Notes: generated from the letters alone by a model not told the origin. A stretch of DNA of 64,000 nt from Sediminicola sp. YIK13 (GCF_001430825.1 NZ_CP010535.1:1344501-1408500), one strand, 5' to 3'. Positions 33,808 through 43,136 are shown, numbered from the stretch's first letter. Translations and numbers: made by a program.

Positions 33808-35139
33808 TTAAAAATTATCGTCCTCCATGTATTCTCTCATTTTGCGCTCCTCCCAACTTTTTCCAAATATGGGATTATAACCATAGGCCTCCATGCCATG
33901 GGCAATTACTCCAAAACCCCAACCCAAAGCGGGGAAAATAACCCAAGGGAAACTGGTAGTCCTATAATTGATATATGCCAAAATGGGAATTACGATACAA
34001 TAGGAAACCAGGTTTCCATAAAAGGATTTAATTGCTTCTACGCGCTCTTTTGCTTTTTGATAACGTTTATCGTCTATATAATTTTCTTGTGTTTGCATAA
34101 TTGAAACTTGTTTTACCAGCATCGGGAGTTGTACGCTAAATTCTGATGCTGTCTTGTTTATAATTACTTTTTTGTCGGTCAAAATCTGATATCGTTGTTG
34201 TATGTTGTGCAACCCTACCCCACTGCTTTTCTTTACCACTTGCTTTTCCTGTAGATTGTTACTGACACATAACATCCCATTACGCTCAAATACCTTTATA
34301 TGCAAAGGCCTTTTTGAAGTGACCACATTGTGCTTCACCGCATTTTCCAGTAAAAGCTGTAAGGACAAGGGCACTATTTTGGCCTCTGGGTTAATGCTGT
34401 GATCGGGAATATGAAAAATAATACTGTCCTCAAATCTCATTTTCAACAGCCGCACATAGGTCCTGGCAAATTCCAATTCCTCATCTACGGTCACCAGATC
34501 CTTATTTTTCTGCTCCAAAACATATCTATATACCTTAGAAAGGGAAGTGGTGAATTTTTGGGCCTGTACCGGATCTTCTTCAATGAGGCTGGTCAGTACA
34601 TTTAAACTGTTGAACAAAAAATGTGGATCTAATTGGTTCTTAAGGGCATCGAACTTTGCGGAAGCTGTACCGGCAATAATTTTTTGTTCTTTAACTTTAT
34701 TCTCCTGTCTGTATCTGTAGTAGAAAAATGAATAGAAAATCAAAGTCAATACCAAGGCAATCAAAAAAGCGATGTAGTAGAAAATCAAATTTTCCGATGC
34801 CAAAAATACAGATATGGACATGTTCCCAAACCCTACATTTACGACGATCCTCACCATTAAAATAGCTAATAAGGATACCACAATATTACTGCAGAACCCA
34901 ATAACCATATTCTTCAATGTAAACAGACCTGATCCATATTTTTTACTGAGATAGATCCAAATATATGCATTGGCCAAATAGATGGTCACCGCATAAACAA
35001 GGGTATCCAAATAACCCTCAAATAGCTTCTCATCAAAAAATACAGAGGTACCCTTTACATAATAACTTACCAATATGATAATGAAGATGGCATTGCCAAT
35101 TATGAATCCTTTTCCCAATTCCTTAAAAAATCTAAGCAT
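33808..35139 (-). CDS. His_kinase-type sensor kinase fused to a 2TM domain
   Basis: A 443-residue sensor kinase of the LytS/YehU type. Four membrane helices lie at about 12-28, 45-65, 78-102 and 116-141. The His_kinase domain has the phospho-acceptor His173 in LDPHFLFNSLN and the ATPase N box LLLENAVKHN (Asn266). After the ATPase (ends near 342) comes a complete extra 2TM domain (358-441: KAKERVEAIKSFYGNLVSY ... FGKSWEERKMREYMED). An internal ATG (34098, Met348) could also start a free 2TM protein. It heads an operon with three single 2TM proteins and a LytTR regulator. Confidence 0.92.
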   Translation of the reverse strand: MLRFFKELGKGFIIGNAIFIIILVSYYVKGTSVFFDEKLFEGYLDTLVYAVTIYLANAYIWIYLSKKYGSGLFTLKNMVIGFCSNIVVSLLAILMVRIVVNVGFGNMSISVFLASENLIFYYIAFLIALVLTLIFYSFFYYRYRQENKVKEQKIIAGTASAKFDALKNQLDPHFLFNSLNVLTSLIEEDPVQAQKFTTSLSKVYRYVLEQKNKDLVTVDEELEFARTYVRLLKMRFEDSIIFHIPDHSINPEAKIVPLSLQLLLENAVKHNVVTSKRPLHIKVFERNGMLCVSNNLQEKQVVKKSSGVGLHNIQQRYQILTDKKVIINKTASEFSVQLPMLVKQVSIMQTQENYIDDKRYQKAKERVEAIKSFYGNLVSYCIVIPILAYINYRTTSFPWVIFPALGWGFGVIAHGMEAYGYNPIFGKSWEERKMREYMEDDNF

Positions 35140-35215
35140 GGTATTTATTTATAGTTAATAGAGCATATCCCAACCATTTTGGAAAAATGGCTCTGAATTG
35201 TCGACCTGGTTAAAG

Positions 35216-35542
35216 TTAGCAAAAAGTAGAAAAGGTAGCATTCTCATACGAATGAATCAAAGGGATATTCCATTTTCCAAGCAGTTGAGCCCCAAACCAA
35301 CCTATTAAAGGGAAATTGGCTATTTGTAGGGTGTTCCCTTGAACCATACAAGCCATTGGACCATTGTATGATTTGGTGCTGTATTTTTTGGAATGAATTA
35401 TGACATAATTATAATCCTCAAGTATTGTTGTGCTGTTTGCTTTAAAGCTAATTTCGCCCAGATTCTTGGGTACTGGTCTTTCTTGAGCGGTACTTATGAT
35501 GCTGGTAATTAGTGCCGCGATGATCAAAGCTAATTTTTGCAT
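35216..35542 (-). CDS. Hypothetical exported protein
   Basis: A 108-residue protein I do not recognise. It has a clean signal peptide (LALIIAALITSIISTAQE) and a short mature part with the segments LGEISFKANSTTILEDYNY and MACMVQGNTLQIANF. It ends abruptly in FSTFC, so a C-terminal truncation is possible. It lies just upstream of the 2TM kinase operon, in the same direction, with about 76 nt between. Confidence 0.55.
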   Translation of the reverse strand: MQKLALIIAALITSIISTAQERPVPKNLGEISFKANSTTILEDYNYVIIHSKKYSTKSYNGPMACMVQGNTLQIANFPLIGWFGAQLLGKWNIPLIHSYENATFSTFC

Positions 35543-35602
35543 GATATAGTTTGTTTAAAAAATTCTTTGAACAAAGCTGTATTAAATTTACAAGGTGTTT
35601 AA

Positions 35603-35803
35603 AAAAGAATTGCCGAACTGTTCTTTATCGAGGATGTATTGAAACTTTTGATGCTGGATGCCTCCAAAAAGGCTGTAGAAATGTGAAAATTATTGTTGGA
35701 AACTGTAGATAGGAAATATTGTAAAGACGGCATGCCTGAGATAACTGGCCTAAGGTTAGTCAACCTTCAGTTTTTAAAAAGGTTTTTTTTGCAGTTTTAC
35801 TGA
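35603..35803 (+). pseudogene. Possible decayed coding segment or non-coding transcript
   Basis: One frame reads through with a single internal TGA at 35684-35686. Before it the sequence reads ELFFIEDVLKLLMLDASKK, after it DGMPEITGLRLVNLQFLKR, then a second TGA. The pieces recall a response-regulator receiver (IED near the start, D-x-MP-x-x-x-G later), but the match is weak and there is no good start codon. A strong terminator follows at 35841-35873 with no other rightward gene for 3.5 kb upstream, so something is probably transcribed here. Confidence 0.22.
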
Positions 35804-35840
35804 TGGTACTGATGCAATTTAGACCAATTGTATAAAAACA

Positions 35841-35873
35841 AAAAGAGGATGTACCCCTACATCCTCTTTTTTT
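35841..35873 (+). terminator. Strong terminator without an assigned rightward gene
   Basis: A 13-bp perfect stem (35841-35853 with 35858-35870) with the loop CCCC is followed by TTT and preceded by A-rich sequence, so it could work in both directions. No gene on the leftward strand reaches it. Confidence 0.8.
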
Positions 35874-36080
35874 CAAAATAGTATTCTTTACTCGAAGAAA
35901 CTAAATTTTTAACCTACTTATGATACTGCTAAAGTATATCTTATTTCCTGTGCCCATGTGCTCATTCGCATAAATAAATAATCTATATCCAGTCTACACA
36001 ACCAATTCACCAGGTAAATCTCTTTTTAAATCAATTGGCAACCCAAGCTATTTTCATCTTCTTTATTATAAGAATTACCG

Positions 36081-36088
36081 TAATTTTG
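36081..36088 (+). promoter_or_regulatory. -7 box TAATTTTG only 4 nt before the ATG
   Basis: An exact TAnnTTTG match placed so that transcription would begin at or next to the start codon 36093. This suggests a leaderless mRNA for the FAD oxidoreductase. A -33 TTG at the usual spacing is not visible. Confidence 0.4.
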
Positions 36089-36092
36089 CACC

Positions 36093-37649
36093 ATGGTGAA
36101 AACAATTCAGCTACGGGTAAGTATCGAAGAAGAAACGATGGAGGGCATTTTGAAAAAAAAAGCAGCCTATCATCTGCATGTCGATGAAAAAGAGATCAAT
36201 GGTATTCAGATTATCAGAAAGTCTATTGATGCCCGGAAACCTCAGATTTTCTTCAATTATAAAGTTGCAGTTTACGTCCAAGAACCAATGCCCAAAACTT
36301 CTGGGCATACATTCGATTATAAAGATGTTTCAAAAGCCAAGGAAATACATATCATCGGTTTTGGTCCTGCAGGGATGTATGCTGCGCTAAGATGCATAGA
36401 ACTTGGTTATAAACCTATTGTTTTAGAACGCGGAAAAAAAGTAAGGGAAAGAAGGCGAGACCTAAGAGCCATTAACCAGCAACACACGGTAGACGAAGAT
36501 TCCAATTATTGTTTTGGGGAAGGCGGGGCCGGCACCTATTCCGATGGTAAGTTATATACCCGAAGCCTTAAGAGAGGAGATGTAAGAAGAATTTTTGAGA
36601 ATCTGGTGTACCATGGTGCAACGGAGCAAATATTGATAGATGCCCACCCCCACATAGGAACCAATAAGTTGCCCCAAATTGTGGAAAATATAAGGGAGAC
36701 CATTTTAGAATATGGCGGGGAAATTCATTTTGAAAGTCGGGTCGTGGATTTCATCATCAAAAACAATGTCCTTCAGGCCCTTATTTTAAAAAACGGCACG
36801 GAGATGAAGGTGAATTCTGTGATTTTGGCCACAGGTCATTCCGCTAGGGACATTTATTATTTATTGCAGAAAAGGCAAGTTGCGCTTCAAGCCAAGTCAT
36901 TTGCTATGGGGGTAAGGGTAGAGCATCCACAACATATAATAGACAGCATCCAATATCACTGTGAAGGGGAGCGTAATGAGTTACTGCCTGCCGCAGCGTA
37001 TAGCTTGGTACAGCAAGTAAAGGATCGGGGTGTATATTCGTTTTGTATGTGCCCTGGCGGGTTTATTGTTCCGGCCGCCACTGCAGATGGAGAAGTCGTC
37101 GTTAACGGCATGTCGCCCTCCAAAAGAAATAATCTATATGCCAATTCCGGAATAGTAGTGGAAATAAATGTAGAACAGGATATTCCGAAATACGATCACT
37201 TTGGTGCGCTAAAAGGTTTGGAATATCAAAAGGATCTAGAAAAATTGGCCTATACTTCTGGCGGTAGGAGTCAGACTGCGCCGGCCCAGAGACTTACCGA
37301 TTTTGTTGAAGGAAAACTTTCTGTGGATTTAAATGACACTTCCTATCAACCAGGATTAAAATCGGCCCCATTGCATTCTCTATTGCCCAAACTTATTGGG
37401 AGTAGGCTCAGAACCGGGTTTAAGGCATTTGGAGATAAGATGCATGGCTATTACACAGCCGAAGCCAATATTGTTGGAGTAGAATCCAGAACCTCTTCGC
37501 CCGTAAATATTCCAAGAAATGAACAATTGGAACATCCACAGATCAAAGGCCTGTTTCCATGTGGTGAAGGGGGAGGTTATGCAGGAGGGATTGTTTCGGC
37601 TGCCATGGATGGAGAAAGGTGTGCCGAGGCAGCCGTAAAGGGAATTTAA
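36093..37649 (+). CDS. FAD-dependent oxidoreductase (NAD(P)/FAD family)
   Basis: A 518-residue flavoprotein. Residues 1-80 form the N-terminal extension typical of this family ([40 protein letters not shown]). The FAD-binding Rossmann loop is [14 protein letters not shown] at about 88. [17 protein letters not shown] motif follows, and the C-terminus has the second FAD-contacting strand [22 protein letters not shown]. Homologues are widely conserved but the substrate is not known. It shares a transcription unit with the pseudouridine synthase, 25 nt downstream. Confidence 0.9.
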   Translation: MVKTIQLRVSIEEETMEGILKKKAAYHLHVDEKEINGIQIIRKSIDARKPQIFFNYKVAVYVQEPMPKTSGHTFDYKDVSKAKEIHIIGFGPAGMYAALRCIELGYKPIVLERGKKVRERRRDLRAINQQHTVDEDSNYCFGEGGAGTYSDGKLYTRSLKRGDVRRIFENLVYHGATEQILIDAHPHIGTNKLPQIVENIRETILEYGGEIHFESRVVDFIIKNNVLQALILKNGTEMKVNSVILATGHSARDIYYLLQKRQVALQAKSFAMGVRVEHPQHIIDSIQYHCEGERNELLPAAAYSLVQQVKDRGVYSFCMCPGGFIVPAATADGEVVVNGMSPSKRNNLYANSGIVVEINVEQDIPKYDHFGALKGLEYQKDLEKLAYTSGGRSQTAPAQRLTDFVEGKLSVDLNDTSYQPGLKSAPLHSLLPKLIGSRLRTGFKAFGDKMHGYYTAEANIVGVESRTSSPVNIPRNEQLEHPQIKGLFPCGEGGGYAGGIVSAAMDGERCAEAAVKGI

Positions 37650-37674
37650 AATCAGAATAAAAGAAAAGCTATTT

Positions 37675-38409
37675 ATGGAAGAAGCCCAATCAACAAGAAT
37701 AAATAAATATCTGAGTGAGGTAGGATACTGCTCTAGAAGAGCGGCCGATAAACTTATTGAGCAGGGAAGAGTAACCATAAATGGAGCTGTTCCCGAAATG
37801 GGGACCAAAATTGTTCCCGGTGACGAAGTGCGTGTGGATGGGGAACTCATAACTGAGCCTAAAGAAAAACAAGTGTATATAGCCTTTAATAAGCCCATAG
37901 GCATTGTTTGCACTACCGATACAGGTGTTGAAAAGGATAATATTATTGATTTTATAGGATATCCTAAGCGTATCTTCCCCATAGGTCGTTTGGACAAGCC
38001 CAGCGAGGGTCTTATTTTACTGACCAGTGATGGGGATATCGTCAATAAAATCCTCAGGGCTAGAAACAATCACGAAAAAGAATACATTGTAACCGTAAAC
38101 AAGCCGGTTACCCGTGATTTTGTTCAAAAAATGAGCGCAGGCGTTCCAATATTGGATACGGTTACCAGAAAATGCCATGTTGAGGAAGTAGGCAGAAATG
38201 TTTTCAAAATTGTACTTACCCAAGGCCTAAACCGACAAATAAGAAGAATGTGCGAGCACTTGGGGTACAGAGTGGTTAAATTAAGGCGGGTAAGGATCAT
38301 GAATATCAATTTGGATATGCCCGTTGGTAAATGGAGATACCTTACAGAGCAAGAACTGAACGGAATCAACAAATTGGTAGCCGCTTCTTCGAAAACACAT
38401 CACGATTAA
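37675..38409 (+). CDS. rluF: 23S rRNA pseudouridine synthase RluF
   Basis: A 244-residue rRNA pseudouridine synthase. An N-terminal S4 RNA-binding domain (about 7-55: [20 protein letters not shown]) is followed by the RsuA/RluB/E/F catalytic domain with catalytic Asp107 in [16 protein letters not shown] and the motif [18 protein letters not shown]. The similarity to E. coli RluF runs the whole length except the basic C-terminal tail, which is absent. In E. coli RluF modifies U2604 (and weakly U2605) of 23S rRNA. Confidence 0.92.
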   Translation: MEEAQSTRINKYLSEVGYCSRRAADKLIEQGRVTINGAVPEMGTKIVPGDEVRVDGELITEPKEKQVYIAFNKPIGIVCTTDTGVEKDNIIDFIGYPKRIFPIGRLDKPSEGLILLTSDGDIVNKILRARNNHEKEYIVTVNKPVTRDFVQKMSAGVPILDTVTRKCHVEEVGRNVFKIVLTQGLNRQIRRMCEHLGYRVVKLRRVRIMNINLDMPVGKWRYLTEQELNGINKLVAASSKTHHD

Positions 38410-38435
38410 TTTATTCAAACAAATACCAACAAGTC

Positions 38436-39044
38436 ATGTACATTCCTGCACAATATAAAAATGAAAACTTAGACGAAGTAAAGGAATTTGTCAAGAAAAA
38501 CAGCTTTGGTATCTTGGTCAATCAGGTGAAAGGCAGACCTTGGGCAAGCCATATCCCATTGGAATTGGATGTAGATAAAGACGGACAAGACGTCCTGGTA
38601 GGCCACATCTCAAAAGCCAATTTGCAATTGAAAGATTTTAAGGGAGACCAAGAGGTGCTCTGTATTTTTAATGGCCCACATAGTTATGTATCGTCCTCAT
38701 GGTACAAAGAGGAAGAAGTACCTACCTGGAACTACATTGCAGTTCATATTTACGGAAAAATAGTCCTAATGGAAGATGTTGATGTACTGGCTTCCCTTCA
38801 TAAATTGGTCGATAAATATGAGCAGGATTCAGCCAATCCCCTCTCGTTAGACAATTTGTCGCCAAGTACCATGCGGCAAGCCAAAGGTATCATAGGTTTT
38901 AAAATAGTGATCAGTGATATCCAGGCCGCTTATAAATTATCCCAAGGCCGACAAGAAGATCATCCCAATATTATCCAAGAACTAAAAAACAAAGGTTGTC
39001 CAGGGTCAAGTGCAATTGCCGATCATATGAATTCTAAAAAATAA
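38436..39044 (+). CDS. FMN-binding negative transcriptional regulator (PaiB-like)
   Basis: A 202-residue flavin-binding split-barrel protein of the PaiB family. It starts with the typical MYIPAQYKNEN and carries GRPWASHIPLELD, the strand VLCIFNGPHSYVSSSWY and EEVPTWNYIAVHIYG, all family landmarks. PaiB in Bacillus affects sporulation and degradative enzyme genes; whether this one regulates transcription is unknown. ATG 38436 is chosen because it begins the conserved MYIP; the frame is open further upstream but overlaps rluF. Confidence 0.9.
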   Translation: MYIPAQYKNENLDEVKEFVKKNSFGILVNQVKGRPWASHIPLELDVDKDGQDVLVGHISKANLQLKDFKGDQEVLCIFNGPHSYVSSSWYKEEEVPTWNYIAVHIYGKIVLMEDVDVLASLHKLVDKYEQDSANPLSLDNLSPSTMRQAKGIIGFKIVISDIQAAYKLSQGRQEDHPNIIQELKNKGCPGSSAIADHMNSKK

Positions 39045-39066
39045 GGTAAATACATTCCTCCTTTTC

Positions 39067-40788
39067 TTATTCTTCGGAAAACTCCAGAGTAGCCATCCCC
39101 GAATAACGAGAATCATCAATATCCATGATCCACATTTCTTTACCGTACTTGCCATTCATTTTGGTAACGTATGCTTCCCGTGCAGCCTGGCTATCGTTAA
39201 AATGTGCAAGGTACACGTAGTTCAAACCGTTTTCCGGATTTCTGAAATGGTTTACCTCTAAACCCTCTGCCCGTAATTCCTTGACAAAATTGTCCATATA
39301 AGCCTTATTACCAAATACATTGGCCACAATGTAGTGCCCTTGGTCTATTCCAGGAATTTTACCAAACTTACGGGTGATTATATCTTGAGGATCATTGTAT
39401 TCCGGTCTCTCCCTTACCTTTGAATTATATTCCTCAATGGTATTTGATACTACTTCTATATCCTCCGTATTGGGGTCGGTTACCAAATGATCTACTAATT
39501 CTGTATCCTTCGTTGGCGTTTTATCGTTGTTTACGAAATAAACCCTTTTAGCAGTTTCCTCTAAATCTGGTCGGGTTCCCTTTGTTTCCCTTTTAACGAT
39601 GCGCATCACCATTTCAAATCGACGTTCCAGATCCCTTTCCCTATTGGCCTCCAAGGAATCCAATCTAAATTGAAGCTGCTGAAGAAGGGCATAGTTTTCA
39701 CCTTTATCCCCTTCAAAATTATCCATATCCTTGACTAAAGGTTGTTTTTCATTATTTGCCGGTGTTTCCTCAACAGCAAATGATTGATAGCCGTCTGTAT
39801 CCAAATTCACCATGTCCTCCGTGAGTTTTGGTATAAATGAAAGGGCTACTGAAATTTCATGGGTTACCCCGAAATTTTCATAATTGTTGGACAATCCTTT
39901 TTCAAAATTATAGCCCAAAGATAATCTGCGACTAAGATTAAAGCCTGTTCCAGCAGAAACTCCATAAAAACTATCATATCCTCCCTGCAACCATCCTACT
40001 TTTGGAAGATCCAAAATTATCCCTCCACCATATTCAATGCTTTCCTGACCTCTGAATCTTACCCTTGCCAAGGGCAAAAGTCGCCCATCCTCAAAAACAC
40101 CACCTTTGTTGTTTAGCCCATGGGTATATTGAAGGTGTGTAGAAAAGGTCTTTTCATTGAAATTGGTCAACGATTTTCCAGTTTTTAGATTAAAATCGAC
40201 CAAATTTTCCGCAAAAACACCAATGTCAAAATTTCCCATTGCCAAATTCATCCCTGGCTGGAAAGCCAAAATGGAGCTTTCATTCAACCCATCCAAAAAC
40301 GGATCTTCCTCTCCGGTCACAATTTTACTTTGGTCCACATTACTGCGATAATATGGAATATTAACGCCGAAGGAGAAAACGCTATTTGCACCCAAACGAA
40401 CCCCATATGCATAATTGGCCAATATACCAATATTGGTTACCACCCCCTCGGTCTGATTGTAAAGGCTTAGCCCCAATCCGGTGCGGTCATTAATCCTACC
40501 ACTATAACTTAAAAAGTAATTTTGCATATTGTTTTCATAAAATGCAGATTGACTCCTATGAAAAAAGTTGACATAGGATTTATCTTCCCTGACGGTAGAA
40601 AAGGTAGGGTTGATTAAAAACCTATTGAACTTAAGCAGGTTTTGAAAAGGCACATCGTATTTGAGGTAAGGATTTTCCTCTTGTGCATTTAAGGAAAATG
40701 ACAATGGCAGTAATACTAAAAAAAGAAATACAACGGATAGGTGGTTACCCTTAAATGAAAGGGAGGAATTGTTTTTCGGGGTTTTCAT
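39067..40788 (-). CDS. PorP/SprF family type IX secretion-associated membrane protein
   Basis: A 573-residue exported protein. A signal peptide (PLSFSLNAQEE) is followed by a PorP/SprF outer-membrane barrel (about 40-330, with ARVRFRGQESIEYGGG and LSLGYNFEKGLSN). A Glu/Asn-rich linker holds a predicted coiled coil (QLQFRLDSLEANRERDLERR). The C-terminus is SPOR-like (GHYIVANVFGNKAYMDNFVK, 490-560), which could bind peptidoglycan. PorP/SprF proteins support delivery or anchoring of type IX-secreted adhesins. No partner secreted giant protein is next to it here, which is the less common arrangement. Confidence 0.9.
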   Translation of the reverse strand: MKTPKNNSSLSFKGNHLSVVFLFLVLLPLSFSLNAQEENPYLKYDVPFQNLLKFNRFLINPTFSTVREDKSYVNFFHRSQSAFYENNMQNYFLSYSGRINDRTGLGLSLYNQTEGVVTNIGILANYAYGVRLGANSVFSFGVNIPYYRSNVDQSKIVTGEEDPFLDGLNESSILAFQPGMNLAMGNFDIGVFAENLVDFNLKTGKSLTNFNEKTFSTHLQYTHGLNNKGGVFEDGRLLPLARVRFRGQESIEYGGGIILDLPKVGWLQGGYDSFYGVSAGTGFNLSRRLSLGYNFEKGLSNNYENFGVTHEISVALSFIPKLTEDMVNLDTDGYQSFAVEETPANNEKQPLVKDMDNFEGDKGENYALLQQLQFRLDSLEANRERDLERRFEMVMRIVKRETKGTRPDLEETAKRVYFVNNDKTPTKDTELVDHLVTDPNTEDIEVVSNTIEEYNSKVRERPEYNDPQDIITRKFGKIPGIDQGHYIVANVFGNKAYMDNFVKELRAEGLEVNHFRNPENGLNYVYLAHFNDSQAAREAYVTKMNGKYGKEMWIMDIDDSRYSGMATLEFSEE

Positions 40789-41154
40789 GGCACAAGCATT
40801 TTATGCACATAAAATCAGTTCCTTTAATGTGATTCAACATATCTTTTAGGTAAGGATATGAAGGTGTAAACTATATATTTCAGGAAGTAATTTTACGGCA
40901 TAGGTTAATAATATTTAGGATTTGGGATAAAGTGAAGATAAACATATTTCGTTAATCTGATATATTTTTTCGATGAACCGCACGTTTACTAAAAAAATAT
41001 AATTGTAAATATTAGAGGATTAGTGGGATCATGGGCTAGTATTTTTGCATAGGTAATCTATAATTCAAGAACCCAAGACCACTACTAGATTGAGTACAAA
41101 AAATGGTTATACTTTCACTTTATAAAAGGGGGATAGGAATTTGATACGTACCAT
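40789..41154. other. Intergenic region of about 365 nt
   Basis: It holds the upstream region of the leftward PorP/SprF gene and ends at the terminator of the alcohol dehydrogenase gene. I see no clear promoter consensus, no small reading frame worth listing and no repeat. Confidence 0.5.
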
Positions 41155-41188
41155 AAAAAAAGGCCTTCGGAATACACCGAAGGCCTTT
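41155..41188 (-). terminator. Terminator of the alcohol dehydrogenase gene
   Basis: A 12-bp perfect stem (41159-41170 with 41177-41188) with a 6-nt loop is followed by a run of T residues in the leftward sense. Confidence 0.88.
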
Positions 41189-41212
41189 ATTAAATATAAA
41201 TACTTACGTTAA

Positions 41213-42265
41213 TTAACTATTTTTCAATGATTTCATGTCGATAACGAAGCGATATTTCACATCTGACTTCACCAGACGATCAAAAGCCTCATTAATATTC
41301 TGCATGTCTATCATTTCAATATCTGAAACCACATTATGCTTTCCACAGAAATCCAACATTTCTTGGGTTTCTTTGATACCTCCTATCAAGGAGCCTGCAA
41401 TACGTTTACGTCCCATTACCAGACTACCTCCATGCAAAGGATCCAGAGGCTCTATAGCTCCGACCAATACCATGGTTGCATCTCTTTTCAAAAGATTTAC
41501 ATAAGGGTTCATATCGTGTCCAACAGGAATGGTATTCAAAAGAAAATCAAAAGAACCGGCATGCTTCTTCATCTGTTCTTCTTCTTTGGATATCAAAACT
41601 TCGTCCGCTCCCAATTTTTTGGCATCGCCACTTTTAGAGGGAGAAGTTGTAATCATTACTACATGGGCCCCCATGGCATGTGCGAATTTGATTCCCATAT
41701 GTCCAAGTCCTCCAAGTCCGATGACCCCTACTTTATCCCCTTTTTTCACATTCCAATGTTTTAATGGAGAATAAGTGGTGATTCCGGCACACAATAAAGG
41801 TGCTGCCGCCCTTGGATCTAAATTCTCAGGAACACTCAATACAAATTCTTTATCAACAACCACTTGCTCTGAATATCCTCCAAAGGTGTGTCCACCCAAA
41901 TGCTTGTCAGGTCCATTATAGGTAAAAGTGGCCCCGTTTTCACAGAATTGCTCCATGTCATCCTTACAGGCGCTACATTTCTGGCAAGAATCTACCATAC
42001 ATCCCACTCCCACCAATTGTCCTACTTTAAACTTTGTGACATTGGCTCCAATTTCCGTAATACGTCCTATAATTTCATGCCCTGGAACAACCGGATAAAC
42101 AGAATTTTTCCAATCGTTTCTCACTTGGTGCAAATCACTGTGGCAAACCCCACAGAATTCAATATCTATTTTCACGTCATTTTCCGTGACATCCCTTCTG
42201 TCCAATTTAAATGGAACCATGTCCGAATCCGATGTCTTGGCTGCGTATGCTTTTACTTCTGTCAT
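41213..42265 (-). CDS. Zinc-dependent NAD(P)-linked alcohol dehydrogenase (YahK-like)
   Basis: A 350-residue medium-chain dehydrogenase reducing aldehydes or oxidising alcohols. Catalytic zinc ligands start at CGVCHSDLHQ and GHEIIG; the structural zinc site is C-x2-C-x2-C-x7-C (CQKCSACKDDMEQFC). The nucleotide loop is GLGGLGHMG, and the downstream TTSPSKSGDAKKLGAD pattern fits NADPH. The sequence resembles E. coli YahK/cinnamyl-alcohol dehydrogenase-like enzymes. ATG 42265 begins the normal N-terminus; a TTG 162 nt earlier is open but adds a non-homologous segment. Confidence 0.93.
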   Translation of the reverse strand: MTEVKAYAAKTSDSDMVPFKLDRRDVTENDVKIDIEFCGVCHSDLHQVRNDWKNSVYPVVPGHEIIGRITEIGANVTKFKVGQLVGVGCMVDSCQKCSACKDDMEQFCENGATFTYNGPDKHLGGHTFGGYSEQVVVDKEFVLSVPENLDPRAAAPLLCAGITTYSPLKHWNVKKGDKVGVIGLGGLGHMGIKFAHAMGAHVVMITTSPSKSGDAKKLGADEVLISKEEEQMKKHAGSFDFLLNTIPVGHDMNPYVNLLKRDATMVLVGAIEPLDPLHGGSLVMGRKRIAGSLIGGIKETQEMLDFCGKHNVVSDIEMIDMQNINEAFDRLVKSDVKYRFVIDMKSLKNS

Positions 42266-42574
42266 ATAGTTTTTTTTCTTTAAATAATTTACAAAATTTG
42301 AATTGAAATATCCATAAAACTGTGCGTTTAACTTGACTTTAACGCGTTTTATGTTATCGCTAACGAATGGATATTTTATAAAAAGTAATTTCCTTGCTTG
42401 GTCGGAGCAAACAGTAAAGCTAACCAATTGGCAAGCTTTAATTATCTACATGATAATAATAATTGACTTCGTACGGCCATGCCGACTTCATCCCTACTAT
42501 TTTTTCTTGTTAGATGATACACACAAAAGCCTCTGTAATTGTACATCCAGTTTTTATTAAATATAGGAATTACC

Positions 42575-42588
42575 AAAAAAAAAAAAAA
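42575..42588 (+). repeat. Homopolymer tract of 14 A
   Basis: Fourteen consecutive A residues lie 66 nt upstream of the lipoprotein start at 42655, in the 389-nt gap between 42265 and 42655. Length change by slippage could alter expression. Apart from this tract I see nothing definite in the gap. Confidence 0.8.
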
Positions 42589-42654
42589 GGAAATATAGGT
42601 AGGGTTTTTGACGTTATAGTTGTTAAACAATTTCAAATCTTAATTAAATTGAAC

Positions 42655-43113
42655 ATGAAAACTTTAAAAATTACATTTTTACTTTCTGCCTTTGTGCTAT
42701 TTATTTCTTGTAGCAAGGATGAAGACACCTTTGCCAGGGTAACTGTCAACGGTACGCAACTTACGGCTAGTCCCTCAGATTTTACTGTCGGGGACCGTTC
42801 TGATTTCAACGGTGATGTGGACGCTAGTTTTACTGGAAATGGGGGTACCGCTACCAGAAAGTTTAGCTGGAACAACAACCTTTCTACTGCAGATTACAAT
42901 GCAGATGTAACTCTTGCCCGGGAAGGCAGCTTCAGGATAATCGTTGAGGACTCTGAAGGAGTAATTGTTTTGGACCGCAGCATTCAGGGTGGTACAGAGC
43001 CAGATTCCATCAGTGGTGTAACTGATGCAGGAGCATCCGGAATATGGGTAGTAACTATTGAAGTGGTCAATTTTAAAGGGGACGGTAGTTTTTCACTGAG
43101 TGAAGGCGACTAG
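42655..43113 (+). CDS. Hypothetical lipoprotein with a beta-sandwich-like domain
   Basis: A 152-residue lipoprotein (LFISCSKDED). The mature part is short, beta-rich and acidic, with a repeated NADVTLAREGSFRIIVEDSE pattern and ASGIWVVTIEVVNFKGDGSF, resembling a small Ig-like or C2-like calcium-binding domain. I do not recognise a family. ATG 42655 starts the lipoprotein signal; the upstream open frame runs through the poly-A tract and is not likely coding. It is closed by a clear terminator shared with dps in the convergent orientation. Confidence 0.7.
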   Translation: MKTLKITFLLSAFVLFISCSKDEDTFARVTVNGTQLTASPSDFTVGDRSDFNGDVDASFTGNGGTATRKFSWNNNLSTADYNADVTLAREGSFRIIVEDSEGVIVLDRSIQGGTEPDSISGVTDAGASGIWVVTIEVVNFKGDGSFSLSEGD

Positions 43114-43136
43114 AATCCCTGACTAAAAAATACCAT

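Noticed and set aside
35172-35190. CCATTTT/AAAATGG hairpin between the hypothetical gene and the 2TM kinase
   Set aside because: The stem is AT-rich, short and lacks a T-run in either sense, so I did not call it a terminator.
37380-38069. Antisense frame of 229 codons across the FAD oxidoreductase and rluF
   Set aside because: It spans the ends of two confirmed genes and encodes no known fold.
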